Shown here: positions 1 to 5,757 of the stretch, piece by piece | How positions within the stretch are numbered: position 1 is the stretch's first letter | Layout of the letters: each line of letters begins with the position of its first letter | Notes under the pieces: model-generated | Databases searched by the model: none | Told to the model about the DNA's origin: nothing | Seen by the model: only the letters and a program-made list of their open reading frames with translations | Program-made: the position numbers and the translations under genes | Assembly: GCA_012728025.1 (NCBI GenBank) | Contig: JAAYFX010000076.1 | Location: 1 to 15,160, forward strand | DNA length: 15,160 nucleotides | From: Clostridiales bacterium | Lineage (GTDB): Bacteria > Bacillota > Clostridia > Oscillospirales > Oscillospiraceae | Direction: 5' to 3'

Positions 1-145
1 GCTCCAAATCGTTGGAGTCCATAACTCTGTCTTGAACAGACTGCTTTTCCCTAAAAGCCCCGCCTTGGGCCAAAAGAGCATCGACCAAGGTGGTTTTGCC
101 GTGGTCTACGTGGGCTATTATTGCGATGTTTCTTAAATTATTCAC
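1..145 (-). CDS. typA: Translational GTPase TypA/BipA, 5' end only
   Basis: This is the first 48 codons of a ribosome-associated GTPase; the rest lies beyond the left edge. The translation begins (M)NNLRNIAIIAHVDHGKTTLVDALL, with the G1/P-loop AHVDHGKTT at residues 11-19, and ends in DRVMDSNDLE, the segment that precedes the switch I region in TypA/BipA. That VMDSNDLE wording separates it from LepA and EF-G, which share the P-loop. The start is GTG (145-143), set by a GGAG about 5 bases upstream, which is why an ATG-only search misses it. A good sigma-A-like promoter lies just upstream. TypA is known to act in ribosome assembly and in stress or low-temperature growth. Confidence 0.9.
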   Translation of the reverse strand, partial: MNNLRNIAIIAHVDHGKTTLVDALLAQGGAFREKQSVQDRVMDSNDLE

Positions 146-191
146 TGTATCTCCACTTTTCTGATATAGATTACATTTGTTACAAATATTT

Positions 192-220
192 ATTATAGCA
201 TTTCATAATCTCGATTGCAA
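192..220 (-). promoter_or_regulatory. Promoter for typA
   Basis: Read on the minus strand: a TTGCAA -35 (220-215), a 17-base spacer, and a perfect TATAAT -10 (197-192). The spacer ends in TGC just before the -10, close to an extended -10. It lies about 50 bases upstream of the GTG start. Confidence 0.7.
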
Positions 221-302
221 GAATTAATGAATAAGGAAGGCAGTATGGACAAAGCGCTAATACATTTTCAATACTTCCAATCCCCACAGGAGCTGTATAT
301 GC

Positions 303-331
303 TTGACTAGCGACGGGAAAAGTAGTATCAT
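303..331 (+). promoter_or_regulatory. Promoter for the zinc-ribbon/Big_2 gene
   Basis: TTGACT (303-308), a 17-base spacer and TATCAT (326-331). Transcription would start near 338, giving a leader of about 80 bases before the ATG at 421. Confidence 0.6.
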
Positions 332-420
332 AATCAGCATATAAAAGACTTTTATTCTTAGTTAGTCAGCTAAGATAAACAAGGATAAAACAGTGTTTAA
401 AGCTGAAAAGGAGTGCGGCA

Positions 421-1032
421 ATGGGATTTTTAAAAAACAAAATCTGCCCCAAATGCGGAGAGGAGTTTTCGTTTATGAAGGCATCCTGTCCTGCCTGCGG
501 AACAAAAAAGCAAAACCCCAGCGCCCGCACACCTGCTAATTCCGACACAGTGCGAACGGGCACAGCGGCAAACCGTCGTGCCGAGGAAAATGCAAAGTGG
601 CAGTTTATTTTTGGGCTTTGCCTTGTGGCCGCCGTTATTATAGCGGTTATAGTCCTTATTACAACAACTCTTAAGGGCGGTTATGATTCACCGGTTTTAG
701 AAGAAACGCCCTCACCATCTCAGGAGATTGAGGCCACACCTTCGCCGACTCCAAGACCCACACCTGCCCCCACGCCTAATGTGGAATGGATGAAAATAAC
801 CTATAACAACGACGAGCGCACGGAATTTTTGACCCATGTGGGCGAGACGACGCCCCTTGGCACCAACCATTTCCCCATAGAGATTGAAGGCACTGTGGAG
901 TGGAGCTCTACGGACGAATCTATATGTACAGTTAGCAGCGATGGGCTTGTAATAGGAGTTGGCAGGGGCACGGCAACCATTATAGCAAGGCTATATAATG
1001 CCGCTGTGGAATGCAAAGTTTACGTTGACTAA
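421..1032 (+). CDS. Zinc-ribbon, single-TM protein with extracellular Big_2 (Ig-like) domain
   Basis: Unnamed protein of 203 residues with a clear modular layout. Residues 9-26 form a rubredoxin-like zinc ribbon, CPKC-x10-CPAC. A basic/polar stretch (27-59) leads to one transmembrane helix (about 60-82). A low-complexity Pro/Thr/Ser linker (about 96-119, repeats of PTP/PSP) follows. The C-terminal 80 residues match a bacterial Ig-like group 2 domain (EWSSTDESICTVSSDGLVIGVGRGTATI...). The predicted topology is N-in/C-out: zinc ribbon in the cytoplasm, Ig fold outside. The start is supported by AAAGGAG about 9 bases upstream. Such architectures are common in Clostridia and their role is not established; a sensor or envelope scaffold is possible. 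It looks monocistronic, followed by a GC-rich hairpin. Confidence 0.8.
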   Translation: MGFLKNKICPKCGEEFSFMKASCPACGTKKQNPSARTPANSDTVRTGTAANRRAEENAKWQFIFGLCLVAAVIIAVIVLITTTLKGGYDSPVLEETPSPSQEIEATPSPTPRPTPAPTPNVEWMKITYNNDERTEFLTHVGETTPLGTNHFPIEIEGTVEWSSTDESICTVSSDGLVIGVGRGTATIIARLYNAAVECKVYVD

Positions 1033-1051
1033 ACCCTTAAAAACAACTATA

Positions 1052-1087
1052 CACGGCGGCGGCAGGGGCTTCTCCTCCGCCGCTGTG
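1052..1087 (+). terminator. GC-rich hairpin between the Big_2 gene and the chromate pair
   Basis: CACGGCGGCGG (1052-1062) pairs with CCGCCGCTGTG (1077-1087) over 11 positions with one G-T wobble; the loop is 14 bases. The sequence after it is GATATTTT, a poor T-tract. It may be a weak terminator, or it may lie in the 5' leader of the chromate transporter genes. No separate promoter for that pair was found downstream of the hairpin. Confidence 0.45.
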
Positions 1088-1114
1088 GATATTTTAAGAA
1101 CTTGAGCAATCCCA

Positions 1115-1732
1115 ATGATACAAGTGTTTGCGAAATTTCTCGGAAAGGAAAAAGCCTTGGGTAAGAATATATCAAAGCTCTCACATTGGACAATTTTCGT
1201 CCACACTTTTTCAATTTCAGCCTTCACCATTGGCGGGGGCTATGTGATGATTCCTCTTATGCGGGAGCGTTTTGTAAAAAAGCTTGGTTGGATAAGTGAA
1301 ACGGAGCTTACAGAGCTTACAGCTCTTGGGCAGTCTGCCCCTGGGGCAATGGTTATAAACACCTCGGCCCTTATGGGCTATCGCCTCCTTGGCTTTTGGG
1401 GTGCAATTTGTGCGGTTTTGGGAACGGCTCTGCCGCCCCTGCTCATCTTATCCGTAATAAGCTACTTTTACGAAATAATACGGGATAACAGATATGTATC
1501 TGCCGCCTTTAGAGGGATGAGCGCCGGTATTGCAGCAGTTATTGCAGATACGGTTTTTTCCATGGCAGCTCCGTACTTTAAGGAGAAAGAGAAGCCATCC
1601 ATAGCAATTATTGTGCTGGCCTTTCTTGTGGCCTTTTTTCTGGATATAAACGCCGCATTTATAATAATTTCCTGTGGTATAGCGGGAATAATCATGGGAG
1701 CGATTTCAAGGCGCAGGAGGAAAAAGCTTTGA
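1115..1732 (+). CDS. Chromate transporter, first half-size subunit
   Basis: Membrane protein of the CHR (chromate ion transporter) family, short-chain type, in which two half-size proteins stand in for one bidomain ChrA. The signature segment ISAFTIGGGYVMIPLMRE lies near the N-terminus, followed by LTALGQSAPGAMVINTSALMGYRLLGFWGA; several hydrophobic helices follow and the C-terminus is basic (RRRRKKL). The ATG at 1115 has no good ribosome site. A TTG at 1157 is preceded by GGAAAGGA at normal spacing and would give 191 residues, closer to the usual size, so the true start is uncertain. Its stop overlaps the start of the second half by four bases, implying translational coupling and a heterodimer. 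The substrate is assumed from the family; in anaerobes it may not be chromate. Confidence 0.85.
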   Translation: MIQVFAKFLGKEKALGKNISKLSHWTIFVHTFSISAFTIGGGYVMIPLMRERFVKKLGWISETELTELTALGQSAPGAMVINTSALMGYRLLGFWGAICAVLGTALPPLLILSVISYFYEIIRDNRYVSAAFRGMSAGIAAVIADTVFSMAAPYFKEKEKPSIAIIVLAFLVAFFLDINAAFIIISCGIAGIIMGAISRRRRKKL

Positions 1733-2298
1733 TATACCTTAAACTATTTCTTAATTTTTTATATATAGGTGCTCTCGCCTTTGGCGGTGGCTATGCGGTT
1801 TTACCCCTTATCTCCCAGCAATGCGTTATGAAAAACCACTGGCTTACAATGAGTGAGTTTTCAGACCTCTTAACCATTTCACAGGTGACTCCGGGGCCTA
1901 TATCCATAAATACCGCAACCTTTGTGGGCATAAAAACCGCAGGTGTTTTGGGGGCTGTGCTTTCTACCCTTGGCTTTATTATACCGCCTTTTATAATTGT
2001 GACAATTTTGTATTTCATTTATAGAAAATACAGAAACCTAACCTTTATGCAGGATATTCTCTCCGGCTTAAAACCCGGAGTCGTGGCTTTAATAGGTCTT
2101 GCCGCTGTGGATATATTAATTCAGGCTCTTTGGGGGGAGGCCGCCGTTTCTTTAAACACCTTAGACCTTTTTTCGGCGTTTATTGCTTTGGGGGTATTTT
2201 TCGTACTTAGAAAATGGAAAACAGGTGTAATTTCAACAATTTTGGCCTGCGGAGTTATTGGGGTTATAAGGGAGCTTATAGAAAACCTGATACACTAA
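1729..2298 (+). CDS. Chromate transporter, second half-size subunit
   Basis: Second CHR-family half (189 residues). The signature is repeated as LAFGGGYAVLPLISQQCV and TISQVTPGPISINTATFVGIKTAGVLGA, the more conserved version of the motif. It starts at a TTG that overlaps the upstream stop (TTGA), with an AGGAGG about 9 bases before it, so coupling to the first half is clear. About six hydrophobic segments are present. The two halves are similar but not identical, as expected for an antiparallel heterodimer. No chromate-response regulator lies next to it. Alternative: an anion exporter of unknown substrate within the same family. Confidence 0.87.
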   Translation: MIYLKLFLNFLYIGALAFGGGYAVLPLISQQCVMKNHWLTMSEFSDLLTISQVTPGPISINTATFVGIKTAGVLGAVLSTLGFIIPPFIIVTILYFIYRKYRNLTFMQDILSGLKPGVVALIGLAAVDILIQALWGEAAVSLNTLDLFSAFIALGVFFVLRKWKTGVISTILACGVIGVIRELIENLIH

Positions 2299-2330
2299 GA
2301 TTGATTATTCCGGATTCAGGAAAGTAAAAG

Positions 2331-2364
2331 AGGGGTTTATAAAATCACTCTTGACAAAACCCCT
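2331..2364. repeat. Inverted repeat overlapping the tRNA promoter
   Basis: AGGGGTTT (2331-2338) and AAACCCCT (2357-2364) are perfect inverted arms around an 18-base loop that contains the tRNA -35 element. It may be a weak terminator for the chromate genes that end at 2298. No T-run follows, so this is uncertain. Confidence 0.4.
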
Positions 2365-2380
2365 TCTTATAGTGTACAAT
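2351..2380 (+). promoter_or_regulatory. Promoter for tRNA-Val
   Basis: Consensus TTGACA (2351-2356), an 18-base spacer and TACAAT (2375-2380). The predicted start, near 2387, lies about 11 bases before the mature tRNA 5' end. Confidence 0.8.
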
Positions 2381-2397
2381 AACCCTCGCTGACAAAT

Positions 2398-2473
2398 GGA
2401 CGATTGGCGCAGCTGGTAGCGCATCCGCTTGACGTGCGGGAGGCCACAGGTTCAAGTCCTGTATCGTCCACCA
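2398..2473 (+). tRNA. tRNA-Val (anticodon GAC)
   Basis: A complete cloverleaf of 76 bases including an encoded CCA. Acceptor arm GGACGAT/ATCGTCC, D arm GCGC/GCGC, anticodon stem TCCGC/GCGGG (first pair T-G) with loop TTGACGT, so the anticodon GAC at positions 34-36 reads GUC/GUU (valine). The variable loop is five bases; the T arm is ACAGG/CCTGT with loop TTCAAGT. It has its own promoter and a following hairpin, so it is a single-gene transcription unit. Confidence 0.95.
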
Positions 2474-2480
2474 AGCACAT

Positions 2481-2534
2481 ATAATCCGAACCCTTCAAGG
2501 CAGGTTCTACCTGTCAGTGAAGGGTTCGGATTAT
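2481..2534 (+). terminator. Long hairpin terminator after tRNA-Val
   Basis: Seventeen perfectly paired bases (2481-2497 with 2518-2534) carry an inner seven-pair stem, GGCAGGT/ACCTGTC with one G-T pair, and a three-base loop. It begins 8 bases after the tRNA CCA. The following TGCTTTATTT is only moderately T-rich, but stem length and placement favour termination or tRNA 3' processing. Confidence 0.65.
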
Positions 2535-2733
2535 TGCTTTATTTGGGCAAGATGCCCTTATAAGACTAAGAAAAGAAGAGGGTTTATGGCGTTTGTGCTG
2601 AATATGAAGGGGTGCACCTTCCGTTGGGGCGGCATTTGTGCCGCTGGGAAAAGCTTTTTACTTATAATAAGCTCTTTAATTTTCAGCAAAAAGTATAAAA
2701 AACAGAGCAATTTTTCGGAAATTTGACCTCATA
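2535..2733. other. Non-coding stretch with three short hairpins
   Basis: About 200 bases with no convincing gene. It holds GGGCA/TGCCC (2545-2557), the palindrome GGTGCACC (near 2610-2617), and GCGGCA/TGCCGC with a four-base loop (2629-2644) followed by AAAAGCTTTTT. A 69-codon open frame through it starts inside the tRNA hairpin and has no ribosome site. It could be a small RNA or decayed sequence. Confidence 0.35.
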
Positions 2734-2742
2734 TGATATAAT
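2734..2742 (+). promoter_or_regulatory. Extended -10 promoter for the 53-codon gene
   Basis: TG-A-TATAAT is a perfect extended -10 element; no -35 is visible at the right distance. Transcription would begin near 2749, inside or beside the AGGAGG ribosome site, giving an unusually short leader of about 14 bases. Confidence 0.45.
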
Positions 2743-2762
2743 TGAATAGGAGGTGCATAAAT

Positions 2763-2924
2763 ATGACTAGAGAAGCTAGAATTGGTTTGCTTAAAAGCAA
2801 GTCACAGGTGTATCGAAGTTACTACTTAAAATCAGTTGCCAAGGGTGACACCGAGGCTGCCGAAAAGTGGAAAACTGGATACTACTCCATAAAAGAAGAA
2901 GTTGACAAGTTGCAAGAAGGCTAA
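2763..2924 (+). CDS. Small hypothetical protein (53 residues)
   Basis: I do not recognise this family. The product, starting MTREARIGLLKSKSQVYRSYYL and ending KEEVDKLQEG, is charged and predicted mainly helical, with no signal peptide or membrane segment. A start six codons earlier is open, but AGGAGG (2748-2753) sits 9 bases before the ATG at 2763, so that start is preferred. A perfect TATAAT precedes the gene and a GC-rich hairpin follows its stop by about ten bases. A complete small transcription unit of this kind supports a real gene. The regular helix could mediate self-association or nucleic-acid binding; there is no direct evidence. Confidence 0.65.
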   Translation: MTREARIGLLKSKSQVYRSYYLKSVAKGDTEAAEKWKTGYYSIKEEVDKLQEG

Positions 2925-2933
2925 AATTATGCT

Positions 2934-2971
2934 CCGTCTCCGAAGCGGATTTTGGAGACGGCTTTCCCTTT
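2934..2971 (+). terminator. Terminator of the 53-codon gene
   Basis: CCGTCTCC (2934-2941) pairs with GGAGACGG (2954-2961) around a 12-base loop, followed by CTTTCCCTTT. It starts about 10 bases after the stop codon. Confidence 0.6.
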
Positions 2972-3066
2972 ATGACCGCAGGACTGCTTTATTTTAATCT
3001 GTTGCCATGATGGCGAGACCTTTTGCGGCAGGCCGAGATGTGCGGCAATATGCGGATAGAACCGTA

Positions 3067-3106
3067 AAAAAAGCATGAAAACCTTAACTGGTTTTCATGC
3101 TTTTTT
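3067..3106. terminator. Bidirectional intrinsic terminator
   Basis: Seventeen paired bases (3067-3083 with 3090-3106), GC-containing core GCATGAAAACC, a six-base loop, with an A-run on one flank and a T-run on the other. It works in either direction and lies between converging genes, so it probably ends the GDPD gene on the minus strand and backs up the terminator of the 53-codon gene. Confidence 0.85.
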
Positions 3107-3157
3107 GTTCTAGGAAAGTATGGCGGGATAATAAAGTTTTGGAAAACTCAATTTTTT

Positions 3158-3985
3158 TTACTTATACTTCGGAGCGGGGGTAAAATGCTCGAAAATAACA
3201 GCGTCGTTTGCTCCCTCCGGTGAGGGGTCGTGAGCGGTGAAGGCAACCTTCATAGCTCCAAGAACATAGCACAGCTTTACAAGGGGAGGTCTTTTACCTA
3301 TCTTGTACGACACAAAATGAGGGCGGGAAATAAAGTTTGTAAGAAGATTTCCCACAGCGAAGGCTTTTACCGAGGAAACATCAGGGCCAAAATCACCGGC
3401 GGGCTGGGAAAGCTGACCCCTCAAAACATCAGGAGCATTTTTCTTAAACCATGAAAGTATCTTAGGGTCAAAGCTCTGGACGCAAATTTCACCGTTATAG
3501 CTTCGGATAAATTCCATCAGGCGCTCACATAGCTCATACTTGCGCTTTGTGGGCTTAATCTCTATTATTATGGGGCTTCTCCCGCCGACAACATTCAAAA
3601 CGTCGCTTAGCAGGGGAATGTATTCATCAGATTCATATAAGGGAAGCTTCTTTAATTGGGCCCAAGTGCTGTCCTCAATGCTGCCTTCGACATCGCAGAC
3701 TCGCTCTAAGCTGTCATCATGGAAAACAACTATCCTGTCATCTGCCGTAAGCCGCACGTCAAGCTCTATGCCATAGCCGGAATCGGCTGCAAGCTCGAAA
3801 GCTGAAAGAGAGTTTTCAGGGATGAACTGGTCGGGGCTGAAAAGCCCCCTGTGGGCAAAGTTGCGTCCCACAAAGGGAGCTTTTTGCTCTTTTGTAGCCT
3901 TTGCAGGTTTTGTAAGGCAGACAAGGGCTGCCGATGTACCGGCAACTGCCGCAAATGGGATTAATAATTTTGACTGTTTAAACAT
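3158..3985 (-). CDS. Membrane-anchored glycerophosphodiester phosphodiesterase (GDPD family)
   Basis: Hydrolyses glycerophosphodiesters to glycerol 3-phosphate and an alcohol. The GDPD TIM-barrel signatures appear in order: AHRG (residues 44-47), IPENS (55-59), IELDV (73-77), VVFHDDSLERV (86-96) and IIIEIKP. These supply the catalytic His45 and His89, Arg46, and metal ligands such as Glu57, Glu74 and Asp76. Residues 7-24 are a hydrophobic segment without a lipobox Cys, so an N-terminal anchor or uncleaved signal is likely. An ATG five codons upstream overlaps the ribosome site GAGGTGG; the ATG at 3985 sits six bases after it and is preferred (275 residues). It is paralogous to the protein at 12196-13032, sharing VLRGQLS and NLLTNF near the C-terminus. 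A terminator separates it from the ArsR gene upstream. Confidence 0.9.
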   Translation of the reverse strand: MFKQSKLLIPFAAVAGTSAALVCLTKPAKATKEQKAPFVGRNFAHRGLFSPDQFIPENSLSAFELAADSGYGIELDVRLTADDRIVVFHDDSLERVCDVEGSIEDSTWAQLKKLPLYESDEYIPLLSDVLNVVGGRSPIIIEIKPTKRKYELCERLMEFIRSYNGEICVQSFDPKILSWFKKNAPDVLRGQLSQPAGDFGPDVSSVKAFAVGNLLTNFISRPHFVSYKIGKRPPLVKLCYVLGAMKVAFTAHDPSPEGANDAVIFEHFTPAPKYK

Positions 3986-4191
3986 AAGTATCCACCTCAT
4001 AGCAAATTGGACTAATAAAACCTATCTTCTAGTATTTGTAAATCATACACCGATTATACTGTAAAGTCAAATCGACACAGTTGCAGAAGAGCTGAAAAAA
4101 TGGGAAAAACCAGTCTTTTACGTAAAGTAAAAGCCATGTATATGAGCCTGCTTAAAATGCTCATGAGCAGACTTTTTGCTATTAAAGAAAC

Positions 4192-4226
4192 AAAAGGGCC
4201 GAACCCTCATAGGCTCAACCCTTTTT
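4192..4226 (-). terminator. Terminator of the ArsR-type gene
   Basis: AAAAGGG and CCCTTTT outer arms with a partly paired GC-containing inner stem (GAxCC/GGxTC) form a hairpin about 18 bases past the ArsR stop. The flanks are A- and T-rich. A separate 12-base perfect palindrome, TGCTCATGAGCA, lies just beyond it at 4158-4169. Confidence 0.55.
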
Positions 4227-4243
4227 AAGTATAAAGATGATAG

Positions 4244-4630
4244 CTATACGCTTCCGGCAGTTTCCGCAGGCGCAGACTCCGGATTTTTTAAAAGTTCCGG
4301 ATTTTTATTTGCGCAATACAGATGGTTTCCTGTAAGGTGCTGCTTGCAGCCCTTACGGGGGCCTTTTAAGGAGGCGATGCCATGCAAAGCCTTGGAGGCT
4401 TCGTCGATAAGCTCCCTTTTTACGTCATAGTGGGTGTAATACCCTCTTTTTTCACCGCTGACAAGACCTGCCTTACGCAGCACCCGAAGGTGTTGGGAAA
4501 CGGCGGCCTCGGAAATTCCTATCTGCCTTGAAAGGGCACCCACGCAGAAATCATAGTTTAACAAAAGGTCAAGTATTTTCAGGCGCGTTTCATCCGAAAG
4601 CGCCTTCATTACCAACAAAAAATCATCCAA
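4244..4630 (-). CDS. ArsR/SmtB-family winged-helix regulator with Cys/His-rich tail
   Basis: DNA-binding repressor of the ArsR family. Numbering from the TTG at 4630 (128 residues): DDFLLVMKALSDETRLKILDLL opens the domain, FCVGALSRQIGISEAAVSQHLRVLRKAGLV is the helix-turn-helix, and GEKRGYYTHYDV is the wing. The frame stays open to 4840, but the classical ArsR opening begins exactly at this TTG, a GGGAG lies 10 bases before it, and a promoter (4724-4752) sits inside the longer frame, so the long version is probably not made. The family arsenic site CVC is reduced to one Cys (Cys29). Instead the C-terminal tail has Cys95, His98, His103 and Cys106 (GCKQHLTGNHLYC), a plausible metal or redox site. 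No metal transporter gene is adjacent, so the target is unknown. Confidence 0.82.
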   Translation of the reverse strand: MDDFLLVMKALSDETRLKILDLLLNYDFCVGALSRQIGISEAAVSQHLRVLRKAGLVSGEKRGYYTHYDVKRELIDEASKALHGIASLKGPRKGCKQHLTGNHLYCANKNPELLKNPESAPAETAGSV

Positions 4631-4706
4631 ACAAAAACAACTCCCGACATCATGCTTTTCTACGAAAGCTAAAGTTAAGCCGAATTTGAGCATAAAGCGG
4701 CAACAT

Positions 4707-4719
4707 ACACTTAGCGTGT
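4707..4719. promoter_or_regulatory. Possible ArsR operator
   Basis: Imperfect palindrome ACAC-n5-GTGT about five bases downstream of the -10 of the ArsR promoter, where a repressor of its own gene would be expected to bind. The arms are short and this is only a suggestion. Confidence 0.25.
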
Positions 4720-4723
4720 TTTC

Positions 4724-4752
4724 AGAATACCCTTTTATACCTTCTGTGTCAA
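4724..4752 (-). promoter_or_regulatory. Promoter for the ArsR-type gene
   Basis: On the minus strand: consensus TTGACA (4752-4747), a 17-base spacer and TATTCT (4729-4724). Transcription would start near 4717, about 87 bases before the TTG start. Confidence 0.65.
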
Positions 4753-4802
4753 GTGAAAGAGTCCCCTCAGGGGGAAATGCTTTTGTTAGATAGTGTAAAA
4801 TT

Positions 4803-5609
4803 TTAGGCGTAAAAAACATGGTTTCCGATAGTTGTAACATAGCTGCAGCTTTGGCTTATCCAAAAGCTTGTGGCGATTTGCGGGTTTAAAAAGTAAAGGC
4901 TTTCCCCCGCAGCAGATGCCCCATCAAGGCAGAGCTTGGCAGCTAAAACACTTTCGGCGGAAGGCTCCTTGTATATGCTTCCGTTTGCCGTGGGGGTAAA
5001 CTGAACACCCCATTTATTATCAAAGATAACCTCATAAATTGTGTTGGGATATGAAGGGCTTTTCGTCCTGTTTAGTATAACATTACCAACGGCAATCTTT
5101 CCATGGAGAGACTCCCCCTCGCTTTCGGCGCTTATAATCCGAGACAGCCAGTAAACACTATCGCTGTTATAAAACTGCTCTCCGGAAGCTATGGTGCCGC
5201 TTCCCCTTATAAGACTTGCCTTCACAGCGGCAGGGTTCCAGCTAACCTCGGCCCCGAAGGCTTTAGCTAAGACACGAACCGGAACTAGGGTTCGGCCGTT
5301 TATAAGCCTTACGCCATCCGGTACATAAAGCATACGGCCGTTTGCCTCAATATAACAGTTATCGGGGCGGGCTGTTATTGTAAGCTGGGGGGTTTTAACA
5401 ATTGCCCTGCCCCCTTCCCAAGAAATTTTGGCATCGGCAGAGAGAGTCTCGCTTACGGCTCTTATGGGCACATATGTAGTGCTGTTTATAAGATATACAT
5501 CTTGGCTAATCTCCCTAGAGTCCACCGAAAGGGAAACGGCAGCCGCCGCAGAGGAAAGGGAGAAAATAAGCATTGCGGCAAAAATAAATGTAAGGATTTT
5601 TTTGAACAT
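4803..5609 (-). CDS. SleB-type cell wall (spore cortex) hydrolase with copper-amine-oxidase N-terminal-like domain
   Basis: Secreted protein of 268 residues. Residues 1-24 form a signal peptide (KK, hydrophobic core, then SSAAAA). Residues about 30-135 match the copper amine oxidase N-terminal domain (YVPIRAVSETLSADAKISW... and LVPVRVLAKAFGAEVSWNP), which in Firmicutes usually serves as a wall-targeting module and not as an oxidase. Residues about 154-268 match Hydrolase_2, the catalytic domain of the cortex-lytic enzyme SleB: YWLSRIISAESEGE with the likely catalytic Glu162, then GNVILNR, VQFTPTANGSIY, LYFLNP and IGNHVFY at the C-terminus. Start: AAGGAGG six bases before ATG. The known family role is muropeptide cleavage in spore germination or envelope remodelling. 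It suggests a spore-former but does not prove it. Confidence 0.88.
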   Translation of the reverse strand: MFKKILTFIFAAMLIFSLSSAAAAVSLSVDSREISQDVYLINSTTYVPIRAVSETLSADAKISWEGGRAIVKTPQLTITARPDNCYIEANGRMLYVPDGVRLINGRTLVPVRVLAKAFGAEVSWNPAAVKASLIRGSGTIASGEQFYNSDSVYWLSRIISAESEGESLHGKIAVGNVILNRTKSPSYPNTIYEVIFDNKWGVQFTPTANGSIYKEPSAESVLAAKLCLDGASAAGESLYFLNPQIATSFWISQSCSYVTTIGNHVFYA

Positions 5610-5633
5610 GGGGGGCCTCCTTGCTTTTTTGAC

Positions 5634-5662
5634 ATTGTAACTATTTGTAACAAGTAAAACAA
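5634..5662 (-). promoter_or_regulatory. Promoter for the SleB-type hydrolase
   Basis: On the minus strand: TTGTTT (5662-5657), a 17-base spacer and TACAAT (5639-5634), about 25 bases upstream of the start. It resembles sigma-A sites more than the forespore sigma-G sites usual for sleB. Confidence 0.55.
5635..5651. repeat. TTGTAAC direct repeat at the SleB promoter
   Basis: Two perfect copies of TTGTAAC (5635-5641 and 5645-5651) spaced ten bases apart, one helical turn, over the -10 and spacer. This is the geometry of a tandem regulator site. A related TTTGTTACAAAT palindrome lies in the typA upstream region near 177-188. Confidence 0.4.
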
Positions 5663-5757
5663 GGAGTAGTTTTTACCAATATGGGTCTTGGCGTAAGGCC
5701 TGTGGAAAATTATGTATGTGGACATGATTTGGAAAAAGTGTTTGACTGGGGAGATTT

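Noticed and set aside
2517..2726. 69-codon open frame after tRNA-Val
   Set aside because: Starts inside the tRNA hairpin, has no ribosome site and its translation has no domain-like pattern.
4176..4430. 84-codon plus-strand frame over the ArsR terminator and 3' end
   Set aside because: Antisense to the ArsR coding end, no start signals and no motif.
4631..4840. 70-codon N-terminal extension of the ArsR-type protein
   Set aside because: It contains a consensus promoter, overlaps the end of the neighbouring gene and has no family match; the domain opens at the TTG at 4630.
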